A stretch of 64,000 nt of DNA from Nitriliruptoraceae bacterium. GTDB taxonomy: Bacteria; Actinomycetota; Nitriliruptoria; Nitriliruptorales; Nitriliruptoraceae. Shown one piece after another: positions 7,108 through 15,778 of the stretch. A program made the translations under genes and the position numbers. Within the stretch, counting starts at the first letter, position 1. Each line of letters starts with the position of its first letter. The notes below the pieces were generated by a model, which was not told the origin of the DNA, searched no databases, and was given only the letters and a program-made list of their open reading frames with translations. The DNA lies in assembly GCA_018401275.1 (NCBI GenBank), contig JAGYKW010000002.1, positions 62,001 through 126,000 of the forward strand. Reading direction: 5' to 3'.

Positions 7108-8667
7108 GTGATCGAGCTCTCCACCACCCCCGAGGACCTCACCGCGCTCGACCCTGCGCAGGGCCCGCTGCTGGTGGTCGCCGTGACCGCACCGGAGCCG
7201 ACCGCGCCGGACGCGAGTCCCGACGCGACGCCGAACGCGAACGAGGCGCCGCCGGCTCCGCGTGCGCCCGAGCTGACCGAGGGCGCGCGCCGCGTGCTCG
7301 GTGACGAGGGCGCCGCGCTGCTCGCCGCTCTCGGCTTCGAGGCGTCGGAGGCTGCGACGGTGCGTCTGGCCGCGACCGGCGGCCCGGTCGCCGGGCGTGC
7401 CGTGCTGGTCGTGGGCCTCGGCCCGGCCTCGAAGGTGACGCCGGAGACGCTGCGCCGTGCGGCGGGTGCGGCGGTGCGCGCCGCTGGGGACGTCGTCGCG
7501 CTGGCGACCGACCTCGCGACGCTCGAGGTCGGCGCGGGCGAGCCGTCCGTGCGACTGTCCGCCGTCGTCGAGGGCCTGCTGCTGGGGGACTACCGCTACG
7601 ACGCGTACCGCTCGAAGCCGTCGCCGCGTCGGCTCACGCGCGCCGTGATCACCGGCGTCACCGACGGTGATGCGATTCTCGAGCGCGCCCGCGTCGGTGC
7701 GGAGGCGGCGATCTGGGTGCGTGACCTCGTGAACACGCCGCCGAAGGACAAGCGTCCGCCGGTCCTGGCGGAGACCGTGGTCGCTGGACTCGCCGATGAT
7801 GACGTCGCGGTCCGTGTGCTCGACGAGCACGAGCTCGCGGCCGGTGGGTACGGCGGGATCCTCGGGGTCGGTGGTGGTTCGACGATGAAGCCGCGCCTCG
7901 TCGAGCTGCGCTGGCAACCGGAGGGTGCACAGCGGCACGTCGCCCTCGTCGGCAAGGGCATCACGTTCGACACCGGTGGCTACTCGCTCAAGCCGACGGC
8001 CGGACAGGAGACGATGAAGATGGACATGGCGGGGGCCGCCGTCGCCGCCGCCGTCGTCCGGGCCGCCGCACGGCTGCGGTTGCCCGTCGCGGTCACCGCG
8101 GTCCTCGCGCTCGCCGAGAACCTCGTGTCGGGTGATGCGCAGCGCGTGAGCGACGTCATCCGCATGCGTGATGGGACGACCGTCGAGGTCCTCAACACCG
8201 ACGCGGAGGGACGCCTCGTGCTCGGTGACGGGCTCGCGCATGCCGTCGAGCTGGGGGCCGACACCGTCATCGACATCGCGACGCTGACCGGCGCCGTCAT
8301 CGTCGCGCTCGGCGACCTCATCGGTGGCGTCATGGCGAACGACGACGCGCTCGCCGCGGAGCTCATCGCGACCGGTCGGGCGAACGGGGAGCCGCTGTGG
8401 CAGCTCCCGCTGGCCATCGACGAGTACGGCAAGCGGGTCGAGGGCACCTTCGCCGACCTGCGCAACGTCGGGAGCGGCAAGGATCCGGGCACGGTGTTCG
8501 GCGCCCTGTTCCTCGCGCGCTTCGTGCCCGACCGCGTCCGGTGGGCCCACCTCGACATCGCGGGCATCGCCTGGCGCGACACCCCGAGCCCGTACCACCA
8601 GAAGGGCGGGACCGGGTCACCCGTGCGCACGCTCATCGCGTGGCTCGAGGGGCTCAGCCGCGGCTGA
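7108..8667 (+). CDS. pepA: Leucyl aminopeptidase (cytosol aminopeptidase, M17)
   Basis: 519 residues with an N-terminal macrodomain-like half and a C-terminal M17 peptidase half. The catalytic metal region is complete: VGKGITFDTGGYSLK (Lys and Asp ligands), MKMDMAGAAV, and the family signature NTDAEGRLVLGD, followed by DIATLTGA and the C-terminal LDIAG and GGTG segments. It releases N-terminal amino acids from peptides using two divalent metals, as a hexamer in this family. GTG 7108 has GAGG five bases upstream and precedes the first strand. The gene ends overlapping a convergent thioesterase by 14 bp. Confidence 0.95.
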   Translation: MIELSTTPEDLTALDPAQGPLLVVAVTAPEPTAPDASPDATPNANEAPPAPRAPELTEGARRVLGDEGAALLAALGFEASEAATVRLAATGGPVAGRAVLVVGLGPASKVTPETLRRAAGAAVRAAGDVVALATDLATLEVGAGEPSVRLSAVVEGLLLGDYRYDAYRSKPSPRRLTRAVITGVTDGDAILERARVGAEAAIWVRDLVNTPPKDKRPPVLAETVVAGLADDDVAVRVLDEHELAAGGYGGILGVGGGSTMKPRLVELRWQPEGAQRHVALVGKGITFDTGGYSLKPTAGQETMKMDMAGAAVAAAVVRAAARLRLPVAVTAVLALAENLVSGDAQRVSDVIRMRDGTTVEVLNTDAEGRLVLGDGLAHAVELGADTVIDIATLTGAVIVALGDLIGGVMANDDALAAELIATGRANGEPLWQLPLAIDEYGKRVEGTFADLRNVGSGKDPGTVFGALFLARFVPDRVRWAHLDIAGIAWRDTPSPYHQKGGTGSPVRTLIAWLEGLSRG

Positions 8668-9055
8668 TGCCGGCGAGGAAGCGTTCGCGGTCGACGAGCA
8701 TGCGACGGTGACGGACGCGAGCGACGGTGTCGCCGTCGTGCTCGACGTTCACGGTGAACTCGAGCCGACGCCCGTGGTGCCCGACGAGCGTCGCATGCGC
8801 GCACACGGTCTCACCGACCGGCACGGCACGCAGATGCTCGACCTCGCTCCAGGTGCCCACGCTCGTCTCCTCGGGTGTGAGGTCAGCGGCCACGGCATCG
8901 CAGCACGCGCCCTCGGCGAGCGCGAGCAGTGCCGGCGTCGCGAGGACCTCGACGTTGCCCGAGCCGACGCTCGCCGCGGTGTGCGCCGTCTCGACCGTGA
9001 GCGTGCGGTCGTGCTTGAGGCCCGGGTCGCAGCGTCGCGCGGATCCTGCGGTCAT
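8654..9055 (-). CDS. FlK-like hotdog thioesterase
   Basis: 133 residues matching the compact fluoroacetyl-CoA thioesterase-like group: GSGNVEVLATPALLALAEGACCDAV, then TSVGTWSEVEHLRAVPVGETV and a strand pair ending in VRHRRMLVD. The Thr (LATPAL), Glu (AEGA) and His (VEHL) positions used by FlK-type enzymes are present. It probably hydrolyses a small acyl-CoA; fluoroacetyl-CoA itself is not implied. The start is ATG 9055 with AGGA nine bases upstream. Confidence 0.75.
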   Translation of the reverse strand: MTAGSARRCDPGLKHDRTLTVETAHTAASVGSGNVEVLATPALLALAEGACCDAVAADLTPEETSVGTWSEVEHLRAVPVGETVCAHATLVGHHGRRLEFTVNVEHDGDTVARVRHRRMLVDRERFLAGISRG

Positions 9056-9198
9056 GGTGGGGCGTCCTGACGGAGAGCCGGAGCGTGAGCGCCGAAGGGC
9101 GGGGCCACAGCATGAGGGCCGGAAGGTGCGAGCGAGGTCGGTAGCGTAGCCGCGAGCCGAACGCCATCGCGCGTGCCGGCACTGTCCGGAGGCGTCCC

Positions 9199-10044
9199 AT
9201 GGCCAACCCTGCTGCGGTCCTCGCACTCGTGCTCGCGATGACCGCGGTCGGTGCGTCGCTGCTGACCTGGACGCGACCCACGTTCGGCACGGTGCGTCCC
9301 GGCTTCGAGGTCCTCGTCGGCTCGACGGTCGCACTGCTCGGCTGGGCCGCGTACGGCACGTTCTCGACGCCGGTCGCACGGGTGCTCGAGGTCGATCCTT
9401 CGAGCCCCGTCGGCGCGACACGCTGGTTCCTGCTCGCCTTCGTCGGGCTCAACGTCGCTGCCGTCGTCCTGCGTGCGCTGCGGTTGACCCCGGCCGTCCC
9501 GCGGGTACTGGGTCTGGCAGGGACGGTCGTCGGACTCGCTGCCCTGTGGCCGCTCGCGGTCCTGCGTGCCGAGGGTGGCGGCGCAGGTGGCGTGACGCAG
9601 GGCGTCATCGAGCTGCTGCTCGGCACCGCACTGCTCGGGTCCATCTGGTTCGGGATGCTGCTCGGCCACTGGTACCTCGTCGAGCGGCGACTCACCAACC
9701 GGCCGATGGTGGTGGTGGCGTGGATCAACGTCGCCGTCATCGGCGCCGGACTCGCATCCGTGCTGCTCTCGTGGCGCAACCCGGCGCCGTGCGCGGGGCT
9801 CGAGGGTGCGGCCTTCCAGCAGTGCTCGTTGCTGTTCACCCCGATCCTGCGCATCGGGTCGATGACGATCGTGCTCGGGCTGGGTGTGCTGTCACTGCTC
9901 GCGCTCATCGCCGGCTTCAACGTCAAGCTCGCGCGCGAGGGCGGCCGATCGATCCAGGCAGCGACCGGGATGTTCTACCTCGCGGTCATCCTCGCGCCAG
10001 CGGTCGAGTTCGCCGCGAAGGTCCGCTTCTTCACCGCCGGGTGA
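9199..10044 (+). CDS. Polytopic membrane protein, unknown function
   Basis: 281 residues with about eight hydrophobic helices (around 2-24, 35-55, 77-95, 101-121, 133-156, 169-190, 219-241, 255-273). Short charged loops follow helix 5 (WYLVERRLTNRP) and helix 7 (NVKLAREGGRS). GGAGG lies seven bases before the ATG. It stands alone between convergent neighbours. A conserved-looking HWY in the middle helix could mark a binding site, but I do not recognise the family. Confidence 0.75.
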   Translation: MANPAAVLALVLAMTAVGASLLTWTRPTFGTVRPGFEVLVGSTVALLGWAAYGTFSTPVARVLEVDPSSPVGATRWFLLAFVGLNVAAVVLRALRLTPAVPRVLGLAGTVVGLAALWPLAVLRAEGGGAGGVTQGVIELLLGTALLGSIWFGMLLGHWYLVERRLTNRPMVVVAWINVAVIGAGLASVLLSWRNPAPCAGLEGAAFQQCSLLFTPILRIGSMTIVLGLGVLSLLALIAGFNVKLAREGGRSIQAATGMFYLAVILAPAVEFAAKVRFFTAG

Positions 10045-10053
10045 CGTCCCCCG

Positions 10054-10668
10054 TCAGCGCTTGGTGACGAGCAGCATCCCGTCGTGCTCGTGCAGGACCA
10101 CGGCATCGAGCTCCTCACGCTCGGCCACCGAGCCGAGCAGGCGCGCGAGCACCGGACCGTGGTCGCCGCGGCGCAGCACGCCACGCACCACGAGCAGTCC
10201 GCCCGGCGCGAGCACGCGCAGCACGTCGTCGAGCAGCGCGGGGTAGCGGGCCGGGTTCCCCTGGAGCACGCACATGCCGTAGCGCGCATCCGTCAGGCGC
10301 GGCAGCACCTCGGCGGGTTCCCCGAGGATCGTGCGGACGCGGTCGCTGTGTCCTGCGACCTCGAGCGCCTCCGCGGCATGCGCGTGCGCGTTCGTGTCCG
10401 ACTCGATGACGGTCAGCGTGGCCTCGGGCGGCAGTGCCGGGACGAGATGGAGCGCACCCACCCCGCCGGCTGCACCGACCTCGACGACGTCCGCGACGCC
10501 CGTGCGGGGCAGGCGTCCGGCGAGCCAGCGGAGCAGCGCACCCTCCTCGGGGGAGACGGGCGACGCGTCGGCGCCCCGGGTGCGAGCGTCGATGATGGCC
10601 TGCCCCTCCACGGCGAACAGGTCACGCAGTTCGGCCCGGATCGTGTCCTCGGTGCTCGACGCTGTCAC
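10054..10668 (-). CDS. O-methyltransferase
   Basis: 204 residues, the size of catechol/caffeoyl-CoA-type O-methyltransferases. Motif I is VVEVGAAGGVGALHL, motif II ends in TVIESD, and the C-terminal strand pair GGLLVVRGVL and DGMLLVTKR closes the fold. In mycobacteria a similar methyltransferase sits next to sigE-rseA-htrA-tatB; here it is directly divergent from htrA and sigE/rseA are absent. GTG 10668 is preceded by GGAGGG about twelve bases upstream. Confidence 0.8.
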   Translation of the reverse strand: MTASSTEDTIRAELRDLFAVEGQAIIDARTRGADASPVSPEEGALLRWLAGRLPRTGVADVVEVGAAGGVGALHLVPALPPEATLTVIESDTNAHAHAAEALEVAGHSDRVRTILGEPAEVLPRLTDARYGMCVLQGNPARYPALLDDVLRVLAPGGLLVVRGVLRRGDHGPVLARLLGSVAEREELDAVVLHEHDGMLLVTKR

Positions 10669-10778
10669 AGGGGTCCGCCCTCCGACCTGTCCCGACGTCC
10701 GGACAGGAGGTCCGGTCCACGGACCGTAGCCGCCTCGTACCCTGAGAGAGGTCGAGGACGACCGGTGAAGGGGTGCGC

Positions 10779-12098
10779 ATGATCAGGGATCGCGACGAGT
10801 GGCGTCGGCCCTGGGCCGAGGGCGCGACAGGACTCCCGGTGGCGACCTCCGGTGCCGCGGACCCCGACCCGATCGGCCTCGGTGTCGCGTTCGATCCGGT
10901 CGATGACCTGACGGCGACCTCGATGTGGCCCGAGGCGTCCGTCGCGATGCCCGTCAGCGTGGGCCCGGAGCCGGCACGGTCGACCGCAGGACGCCGAGGC
11001 GGCCGTGGCATCCTCGGTGGGGTCGTCGGTGGGGTGGTCGGTGCGGCGCTCGTCGTGCTCGGCCTCGCGGCGACGGACCTCATCGAGCTCGGTGGCACCG
11101 ACGCGCCCGCAGCGACGGCTCCGGTCGCACCCGAACCGGTCGTCGAGCGCACCCCGCTGCCCGACCCGGGACTCGGTGCGTCCGTCATCCCCGACATGGC
11201 GGACCGCGTGCTGCCGAGCGTCGTGCGCATCAACGTGAGCGGGACCGTCGACCTCACCGGCGCCGGTGCGCTCGGATCCGGTGTCATCTACCGCTCGGAC
11301 GGCTACATCATCACGAACCATCACGTGATCAAGGACGCCGCGGCGGTCGAGGTCCTGCTCGCGGACGGCGACCGCTTCGCTGCGGAGATCGTCGGCAGCG
11401 ACGTGCTCAACGATCTCGCCGTCCTGCGTATCGACCGCGACGGGTTGCCTGCGATCGACCTGCGTCCGCCGTCCGAACCGCTGCGCGTCGGTGAGACGGT
11501 CGTCGCGATCGGTTCACCCTTCGGACTGGACGCGACGGTCACCTCCGGCATCATCAGCGCGTTGAACCGCGACCTGCGGGTCCCCGACAGCAGCGACGTC
11601 ATCCCGGCGGTCATCCAGACGGACGCCGCGATCAACCCGGGCAACTCCGGTGGGGCGCTCGTCGACCTCAAGGGCCGGCTCGTCGGCATCAACACGGCGA
11701 TCGTCTCGCGCACGGGCGCGAACGAGGGCGTCGGGTTCGCGGTGCCGGTGCGACAGGCCGTCGTCTCCAGTGACCAGCTGATCGAGCAGGGCTTCGTCCG
11801 CTACCCGCTGCTGGGGATCACCGGCACCGACATCAGTGCTGCCGTCCAGGCAGAGCTCGGGCTCGCGAGCCGTCGTGGCGCGGTCGTCGATTCGGTGCAG
11901 ACCGGCTCCGGTGCGGAAGCGGCCGGGATGCGGGTCCGCGACGTCATCGTCGCCGTCGATGGGGTGCCGCTGCGCTCGATGTCGGACCTCGTCGCTGAGG
12001 TCAGACGCCGTGCTCCGGGTATGACGGTCTCCTTCGACGTCCGTCGCCGCGACGAGCAGCTGCGCCTCGAGGTCGTCCTCGGAGAGCGTCCGCGCTGA
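10779..12098 (+). CDS. htrA: Membrane-anchored HtrA/DegP-family serine protease
   Basis: 439 residues. A cytoplasmic N-terminus of about 70 residues precedes a single membrane helix (GILGGVVGGVVGAALVVLGLA), then a trypsin-like domain with His in TNHHVIKDAA, Asp in NDLAVLRID and Ser in NPGNSGGALVD, and one C-terminal PDZ domain (LGITGTDISAAV through GVPLRSMSDL). It is a quality-control protease outside the membrane. ATG 10779 is chosen over GTG 10773 because GAAGGGG sits five bases before it. Downstream are tatB and a PAP2 phosphatase; the order matches the mycobacterial htrA region. Confidence 0.9.
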   Translation: MIRDRDEWRRPWAEGATGLPVATSGAADPDPIGLGVAFDPVDDLTATSMWPEASVAMPVSVGPEPARSTAGRRGGRGILGGVVGGVVGAALVVLGLAATDLIELGGTDAPAATAPVAPEPVVERTPLPDPGLGASVIPDMADRVLPSVVRINVSGTVDLTGAGALGSGVIYRSDGYIITNHHVIKDAAAVEVLLADGDRFAAEIVGSDVLNDLAVLRIDRDGLPAIDLRPPSEPLRVGETVVAIGSPFGLDATVTSGIISALNRDLRVPDSSDVIPAVIQTDAAINPGNSGGALVDLKGRLVGINTAIVSRTGANEGVGFAVPVRQAVVSSDQLIEQGFVRYPLLGITGTDISAAVQAELGLASRRGAVVDSVQTGSGAEAAGMRVRDVIVAVDGVPLRSMSDLVAEVRRRAPGMTVSFDVRRRDEQLRLEVVLGERPR

Positions 12099-12117
12099 TG
12101 CGCTGAGCGGCCGGCGA

Positions 12118-12123
12118 TAGCCT
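12118..12123 (+). promoter_or_regulatory. Candidate -10 box for tatB
   Basis: TAGCCT, 58 bases before the tatB GTG in the short htrA-tatB gap. It suggests tatB and the PAP2 gene have their own promoter in addition to read-through from htrA. Confidence 0.35.
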
Positions 12124-12181
12124 CGGTGGCCGCACGTCCCCTCGGGAGGCCCGTCAGAGGGAAGGCCCATCGGAGGCGCAG

Positions 12182-12550
12182 GTGCCGGGTTCGCAGGAGC
12201 TGCTGGTCATCGCGCTCGTCGCGCTGTTCGTGCTCGGACCTGAACGGCTCCCTGAGGTCGCGCGCGCGGCGGCGAAGCTGCTCACGCGCATCCGCAACTA
12301 CGGCGTCACCGCGTCGAAGGAGCTGCGCGGCGTCGCCGACCTCGGCGACATCGAGCGTGAGATCACCGACCTCCGACGCGAGCTCGACCGGACCCGCTCC
12401 GACCTGCGACGCGCGATGCGGGAGACCGTCGCGTCGTCCCCATCCAGGCAAGCGACTCACGATGCGCCCGACGATGCGGGCACCACGGCCGGCGCGACGT
12501 CCGAGGTCGCGGCCGACGACGCGACCGATGCTCCTGACGGGCGGGCGTGA
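12182..12550 (+). CDS. tatB: Sec-independent protein translocase subunit TatB
   Basis: 122 residues with the classic TatA/B shape: a short N-terminal membrane helix (LLVIALVALFVLG), the hinge PERLPEVARAAAKL, an amphipathic helix (LRGVADLGDIEREITDLRRELDRTRSDLRR) described by position 40-80, and an acidic Ala/Thr-rich tail. The Glu in the membrane-proximal GPERLPE and the location next to htrA favour TatB over TatA. It forms the twin-arginine export complex with TatC, which is not in the window. GTG 12182 follows GGAGG by six bases; the stop overlaps the next GTG. Confidence 0.85.
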   Translation: MPGSQELLVIALVALFVLGPERLPEVARAAAKLLTRIRNYGVTASKELRGVADLGDIEREITDLRRELDRTRSDLRRAMRETVASSPSRQATHDAPDDAGTTAGATSEVAADDATDAPDGRA

Positions 12551-13116
12551 GCAGCATGCGTCCCTCGGTCGCGACGGTCCTCGTGCTCGTGTCCGGCCTC
12601 GCCGTGCGCGACGGTCGTGCGGGAGCGTTCGATGCGCGTGTCCGCGAGCACGTGAGCGGGCTGCGGACACCGGAGCGCGACGCGGTCGTGCGGGTCGCGA
12701 CCGACCTCGGGTCGATGTACGGCGTCGGGATCGTGGCGGGCGGGCTGGCGCTCTCGGGTCGACCGGACCTCGCGGTACGGGTCGGGCTCTCCGGGGCGAC
12801 CGCATGGACCCTCGCCCAGGGCGCGAAGCCGCTCCTGCCGCGTGAGCGCCCCTACCAGGCCGACGGTGCGGAGCGACTGGTCGTCGAACCCGTGGGCTCG
12901 TCGTGGCCGTCAGGTCACTCGGCCGTCGCGATGGCGATGGCATCGACGCTCGGCGATGGCCGGGGGAGCATCACGCGGGCAGTGCTCGGGTCCATGGCGG
13001 TCGCGGTCGGCCTCTCACGCGTCTACGTCGGCGTGCATCATGCGAGCGACGTCGTCGCCGGTGCAGGGATCGGCGGGCTCAGCGCCCGCCTCGTCCGACG
13101 TCTCAGCCGACGCTGA
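12547..13116 (+). CDS. PAP2-family phosphatase
   Basis: 189 residues, mostly membrane-embedded. All three PAP2 signatures are present: KPLLPRERP, SSWPSGHS and SRVYVGVHHASDV, giving the Arg, two His and Asp of the active site. It probably dephosphorylates undecaprenyl pyrophosphate or another lipid phosphate. It is coupled to tatB by a GTGA overlap and overlaps the convergent mrp gene by 14 bp. Confidence 0.88.
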   Translation: MSSMRPSVATVLVLVSGLAVRDGRAGAFDARVREHVSGLRTPERDAVVRVATDLGSMYGVGIVAGGLALSGRPDLAVRVGLSGATAWTLAQGAKPLLPRERPYQADGAERLVVEPVGSSWPSGHSAVAMAMASTLGDGRGSITRAVLGSMAVAVGLSRVYVGVHHASDVVAGAGIGGLSARLVRRLSRR

Positions 13117-14218
13117 GCGGGAGCGACCGGCCGATCAGCGTCGTGTTGCGCTTGATGATGTCGGCAGCGATCGCGGTGATGACCTTCGACGCCGGCGCGT
13201 CGGGATGCGTGAGCACCATCGGCGTGCCGTCGTCGCCACCCTCGCGCAGTCGCAGGTCGATCGGGACGCGCCCGAGCAGTTCCGTGCCGAGCGCCTCCGC
13301 GAGCTCCTGACCGCCGCCGGTGCCGAAGATGTCGTACTCGACGCCAGTGTCGGGCGCGACGAACGTCGCCATGTTCTCGATGACGCCGACGACGCGCATG
13401 CCGGTCTGCTCGGTCGCCTTGCCGGCGCGCAGCGCGACCTTCTGAGCGGCCTGCTGGGGCGTCGTGACGACGATCATGTCCGCCTGCGGCAGCATCTGGC
13501 CGAGCGAGATCGCGATGTCGCCCGTGCCCGGGGGCAGGTCGCACAGCAGGAAGTCGATGTCGCCCCAGTGGACGTCACCGAGGAACTGCTGCAGCGCGCG
13601 GTGCAGCATCGGGCCGCGCCAGATGACCGAGCGGTCGGGGTCGGTGAAGAAGCCGATGGAGATGACCTTGCAGCCGTGCCCCTGCAGCGGCATGACCATG
13701 CCGTCGAACGCGACCGGCTTGCCCTCGACGCCGAGCATGCGGGGGATCGAGTAGCCGTAGATGTCCGCGTCGAGCACGCCGACGCTGCGTCCCTGCGCGG
13801 CGAGCGCCACCGCGAGGTTCGCGGTCAGCGACGACTTGCCGACGCCACCCTTGCCCGACGCGATCGCGATGACCTTGGTGCGCGACTCGGGTCGACCGAA
13901 CGGGATCTCCATCTCCGGGTTCGCCGAGCCACGCTCCTCGCGCAGCTTGCTGGACAGCGACTTCCGCTCGTCCTCGGTCATCGAGCCGAAGACGAGCTGC
14001 ACGTCATCGACGTCGCCGAGCGCCATCACGGCCGCGGTCACGTCCTGGGTGATGCGGTCCTTCAGTGGACAGCCCGGGATCGTGAGCTTGATCTTCACCC
14101 CGACGCGTGAGCCTTCGATCGCGACATCGTCGACCATGCCGATCTCGGTGATCGGCTTCCCGATCTCCGGATCGTCGACCGTCGCGAGGGCCTCGTAGAC
14201 CTGCTCCCTGGTGGGCAT
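13103..14218 (-). CDS. mrp: Mrp/NBP35-family Fe-S cluster carrier ATPase
   Basis: 371 residues. An N-terminal MIP18/DUF59 domain (about 1-95, DDPEIGKPITEIGMV) precedes the P-loop ATPase, with Walker A GKGGVGKSSLTANLAVAL, Walker B region VGVLDADIYG and the DLPPGTGD motif. The C-terminal CxxC pair of enterobacterial Mrp is replaced by FVAPDTGVEYDIFG, as in other actinobacterial Mrp proteins. It should deliver Fe-S clusters or contribute to their assembly in the cytoplasm. ATG 14218 has AGGGAG six bases upstream. Confidence 0.9.
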   Translation of the reverse strand: MPTREQVYEALATVDDPEIGKPITEIGMVDDVAIEGSRVGVKIKLTIPGCPLKDRITQDVTAAVMALGDVDDVQLVFGSMTEDERKSLSSKLREERGSANPEMEIPFGRPESRTKVIAIASGKGGVGKSSLTANLAVALAAQGRSVGVLDADIYGYSIPRMLGVEGKPVAFDGMVMPLQGHGCKVISIGFFTDPDRSVIWRGPMLHRALQQFLGDVHWGDIDFLLCDLPPGTGDIAISLGQMLPQADMIVVTTPQQAAQKVALRAGKATEQTGMRVVGVIENMATFVAPDTGVEYDIFGTGGGQELAEALGTELLGRVPIDLRLREGGDDGTPMVLTHPDAPASKVITAIAADIIKRNTTLIGRSLPLSVG

Positions 14219-14260
14219 GCGTCGCTCCCTGTGCGTGTCGGGCCTGTAGGTGGGTGCGGC

Positions 14261-15703
14261 TCACCGGACTCCGGCCGCTCCGATGCCCGAGGGTAGCGAC
14301 GCGACCATGACCGCATGACGGTCGCTCTGGGTCGCGGGCGTCGCATGCAGCGCGTCGTCCGTCCTCGCCAGCCCTGCGGCCGCACGCTCGAGCGCGGTGG
14401 TCCGGAGGCGTGGTGCGACCGCTGCGGCGAGCGCGGCGTGATGGGCGCCGGGAGCCTGTCCGTCGCGCAGGAGATCGCGCAGCGTCGCGTCGAGCTCGAG
14501 CGTCTCGGCGACGGCGCTGCGACCGCGCGTGCCCGTGCCACCGCACGCCGCGCACATCGCATCACCGGTGACGTCGGCCGTGACGTCGGCCGGGACGGCG
14601 CAGTCGGGGCACGGCAGGGCCAGGAGGCGCTGCGCGACGACGATGCGCACGGTGTCGGCGAGCAGCGTGCTCGCCACGCCGAGCTCGTGCAGGCGCGTGA
14701 GCGCTGCCGGCGCATCCACGGCATGCAGTGAGGTCAGGACGAGATGACCGGTATGGGCCGCCTCGACGGCGAGCTGCGCGGTCTCACGGTCGCGGACCTC
14801 GCCGACGAGCAGGACGTCGGGATCATGGCGCAGCAGGTGGCGCAGGCCGGCGGCGAACGTGAGTCCCTGGGCAGGTGCGACCTGCGTCTGGCTCGTGCCG
14901 ATGACGATCCGCTCCACCGGGTCCTCGAGCGTGACGACGTTGCGCGGCCCGGCGGCCAGCCGTGCGAGCAGGGCGTGCAGCGTGGTGGTCTTGCCCGAGC
15001 CGGTCGGACCGCACACGATGACGAGTCCGTCGGACGCACCGATCGCGCGTTCGAGCGCGCACACCGTCGCGGTGGGCAGCCCGAGCGCTCCGAGCTCGAC
15101 GCCCGCGGGTCCGTCGGGCAGCAGGCGCAGGGTGATGCGCTCACCCGAGCGGACCGGCATCGTGGCGACGCGCACGTCGAGGGCTCCGGTGGGCAGCTCG
15201 TGGCTCAGCCGTCCGTCCTGCGGCAGCCGCCGCTCCGCGACGTCGAGTGCTGCCCGGACCTTGATGCGTGCGACGAGCGCGGCCGCGGTCGCCGCCGGCA
15301 CGTCGACGACCTCGTGCAGGTCCCCGTCGATGCGCTGCCGCACCCGCATCCCGTCGGACGTGGCGACGAGGTGCACGTCGCTCGCGTCACTGCCGGCCGC
15401 GAGGTCGAGCAGCGTGTCGAGCAGCACGACCGCGTCGGTGAGTGCGCCGCGCAGCGCATGGCGCGCGTACGCGACCAGCAGATGGCGCACGACGTCAGGG
15501 TCGCGCTGCGCGGTCACGTCATACGCACCGGTGCGCGCACGCATCACGTCGAGCGCTTGATCGTCATCGCGGGCCCGGAGGGTGCGCACGTGCAGCACGC
15601 CGCCCTCGACATGCGTGGGGAACGCGAGTGCGCTCCGGGCGAGCTCGGCGGGCACGGCGTCGAGCAGCGCCGGGTCCGGTGGTGGTGGTGCAGGGCTGCG
15701 CAG
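14261..15703 (-). CDS. GspE/PilB-type secretion ATPase, solitary, probable CTG start
   Basis: 480 residues. The N-terminal N2-like domain is followed by the ATPase core with Walker A GPTGSGKTTTLHALL, an Asp box (RNVVTLEDPVE), Walker B LLVGEVRDRETA, a His box (AHTGHLVLTSLHAVDA) and a zinc-type region (LPCPDCAV and CAACGGTG). CTG 15703 has GGAGGAGG six bases upstream and restores the expected N-terminus (DPALLDAVPAELAR); the first GTG (15655) would cut into that segment. No pilin, GspF or GspD partner is present nearby, so its machine must lie elsewhere or be reduced. It is probably hexameric and membrane-associated. Confidence 0.85.
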   Translation of the reverse strand: MRSPAPPPPDPALLDAVPAELARSALAFPTHVEGGVLHVRTLRARDDDQALDVMRARTGAYDVTAQRDPDVVRHLLVAYARHALRGALTDAVVLLDTLLDLAAGSDASDVHLVATSDGMRVRQRIDGDLHEVVDVPAATAAALVARIKVRAALDVAERRLPQDGRLSHELPTGALDVRVATMPVRSGERITLRLLPDGPAGVELGALGLPTATVCALERAIGASDGLVIVCGPTGSGKTTTLHALLARLAAGPRNVVTLEDPVERIVIGTSQTQVAPAQGLTFAAGLRHLLRHDPDVLLVGEVRDRETAQLAVEAAHTGHLVLTSLHAVDAPAALTRLHELGVASTLLADTVRIVVAQRLLALPCPDCAVPADVTADVTGDAMCAACGGTGTRGRSAVAETLELDATLRDLLRDGQAPGAHHAALAAAVAPRLRTTALERAAAGLARTDDALHATPATQSDRHAVMVASLPSGIGAAGVR

Positions 15704-15743
15704 GGCGTCCTCCTCCGTCCTCGGGGCGACCCTACGGCGCGGC

Positions 15744-15749
15744 TAGCCT
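15744..15749 (+). promoter_or_regulatory. Candidate -10 box for the 15779 lipoprotein gene
   Basis: TAGCCT, 29 bases before the ATG and 10 bases downstream of TACGGC, in the 75-bp divergent gap to the GspE gene. A TAGGGT word on the opposite strand could serve GspE. Confidence 0.45.
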
Positions 15750-15778
15750 CCGCTGACCGTCGGATGCAGGAGCTGTGG

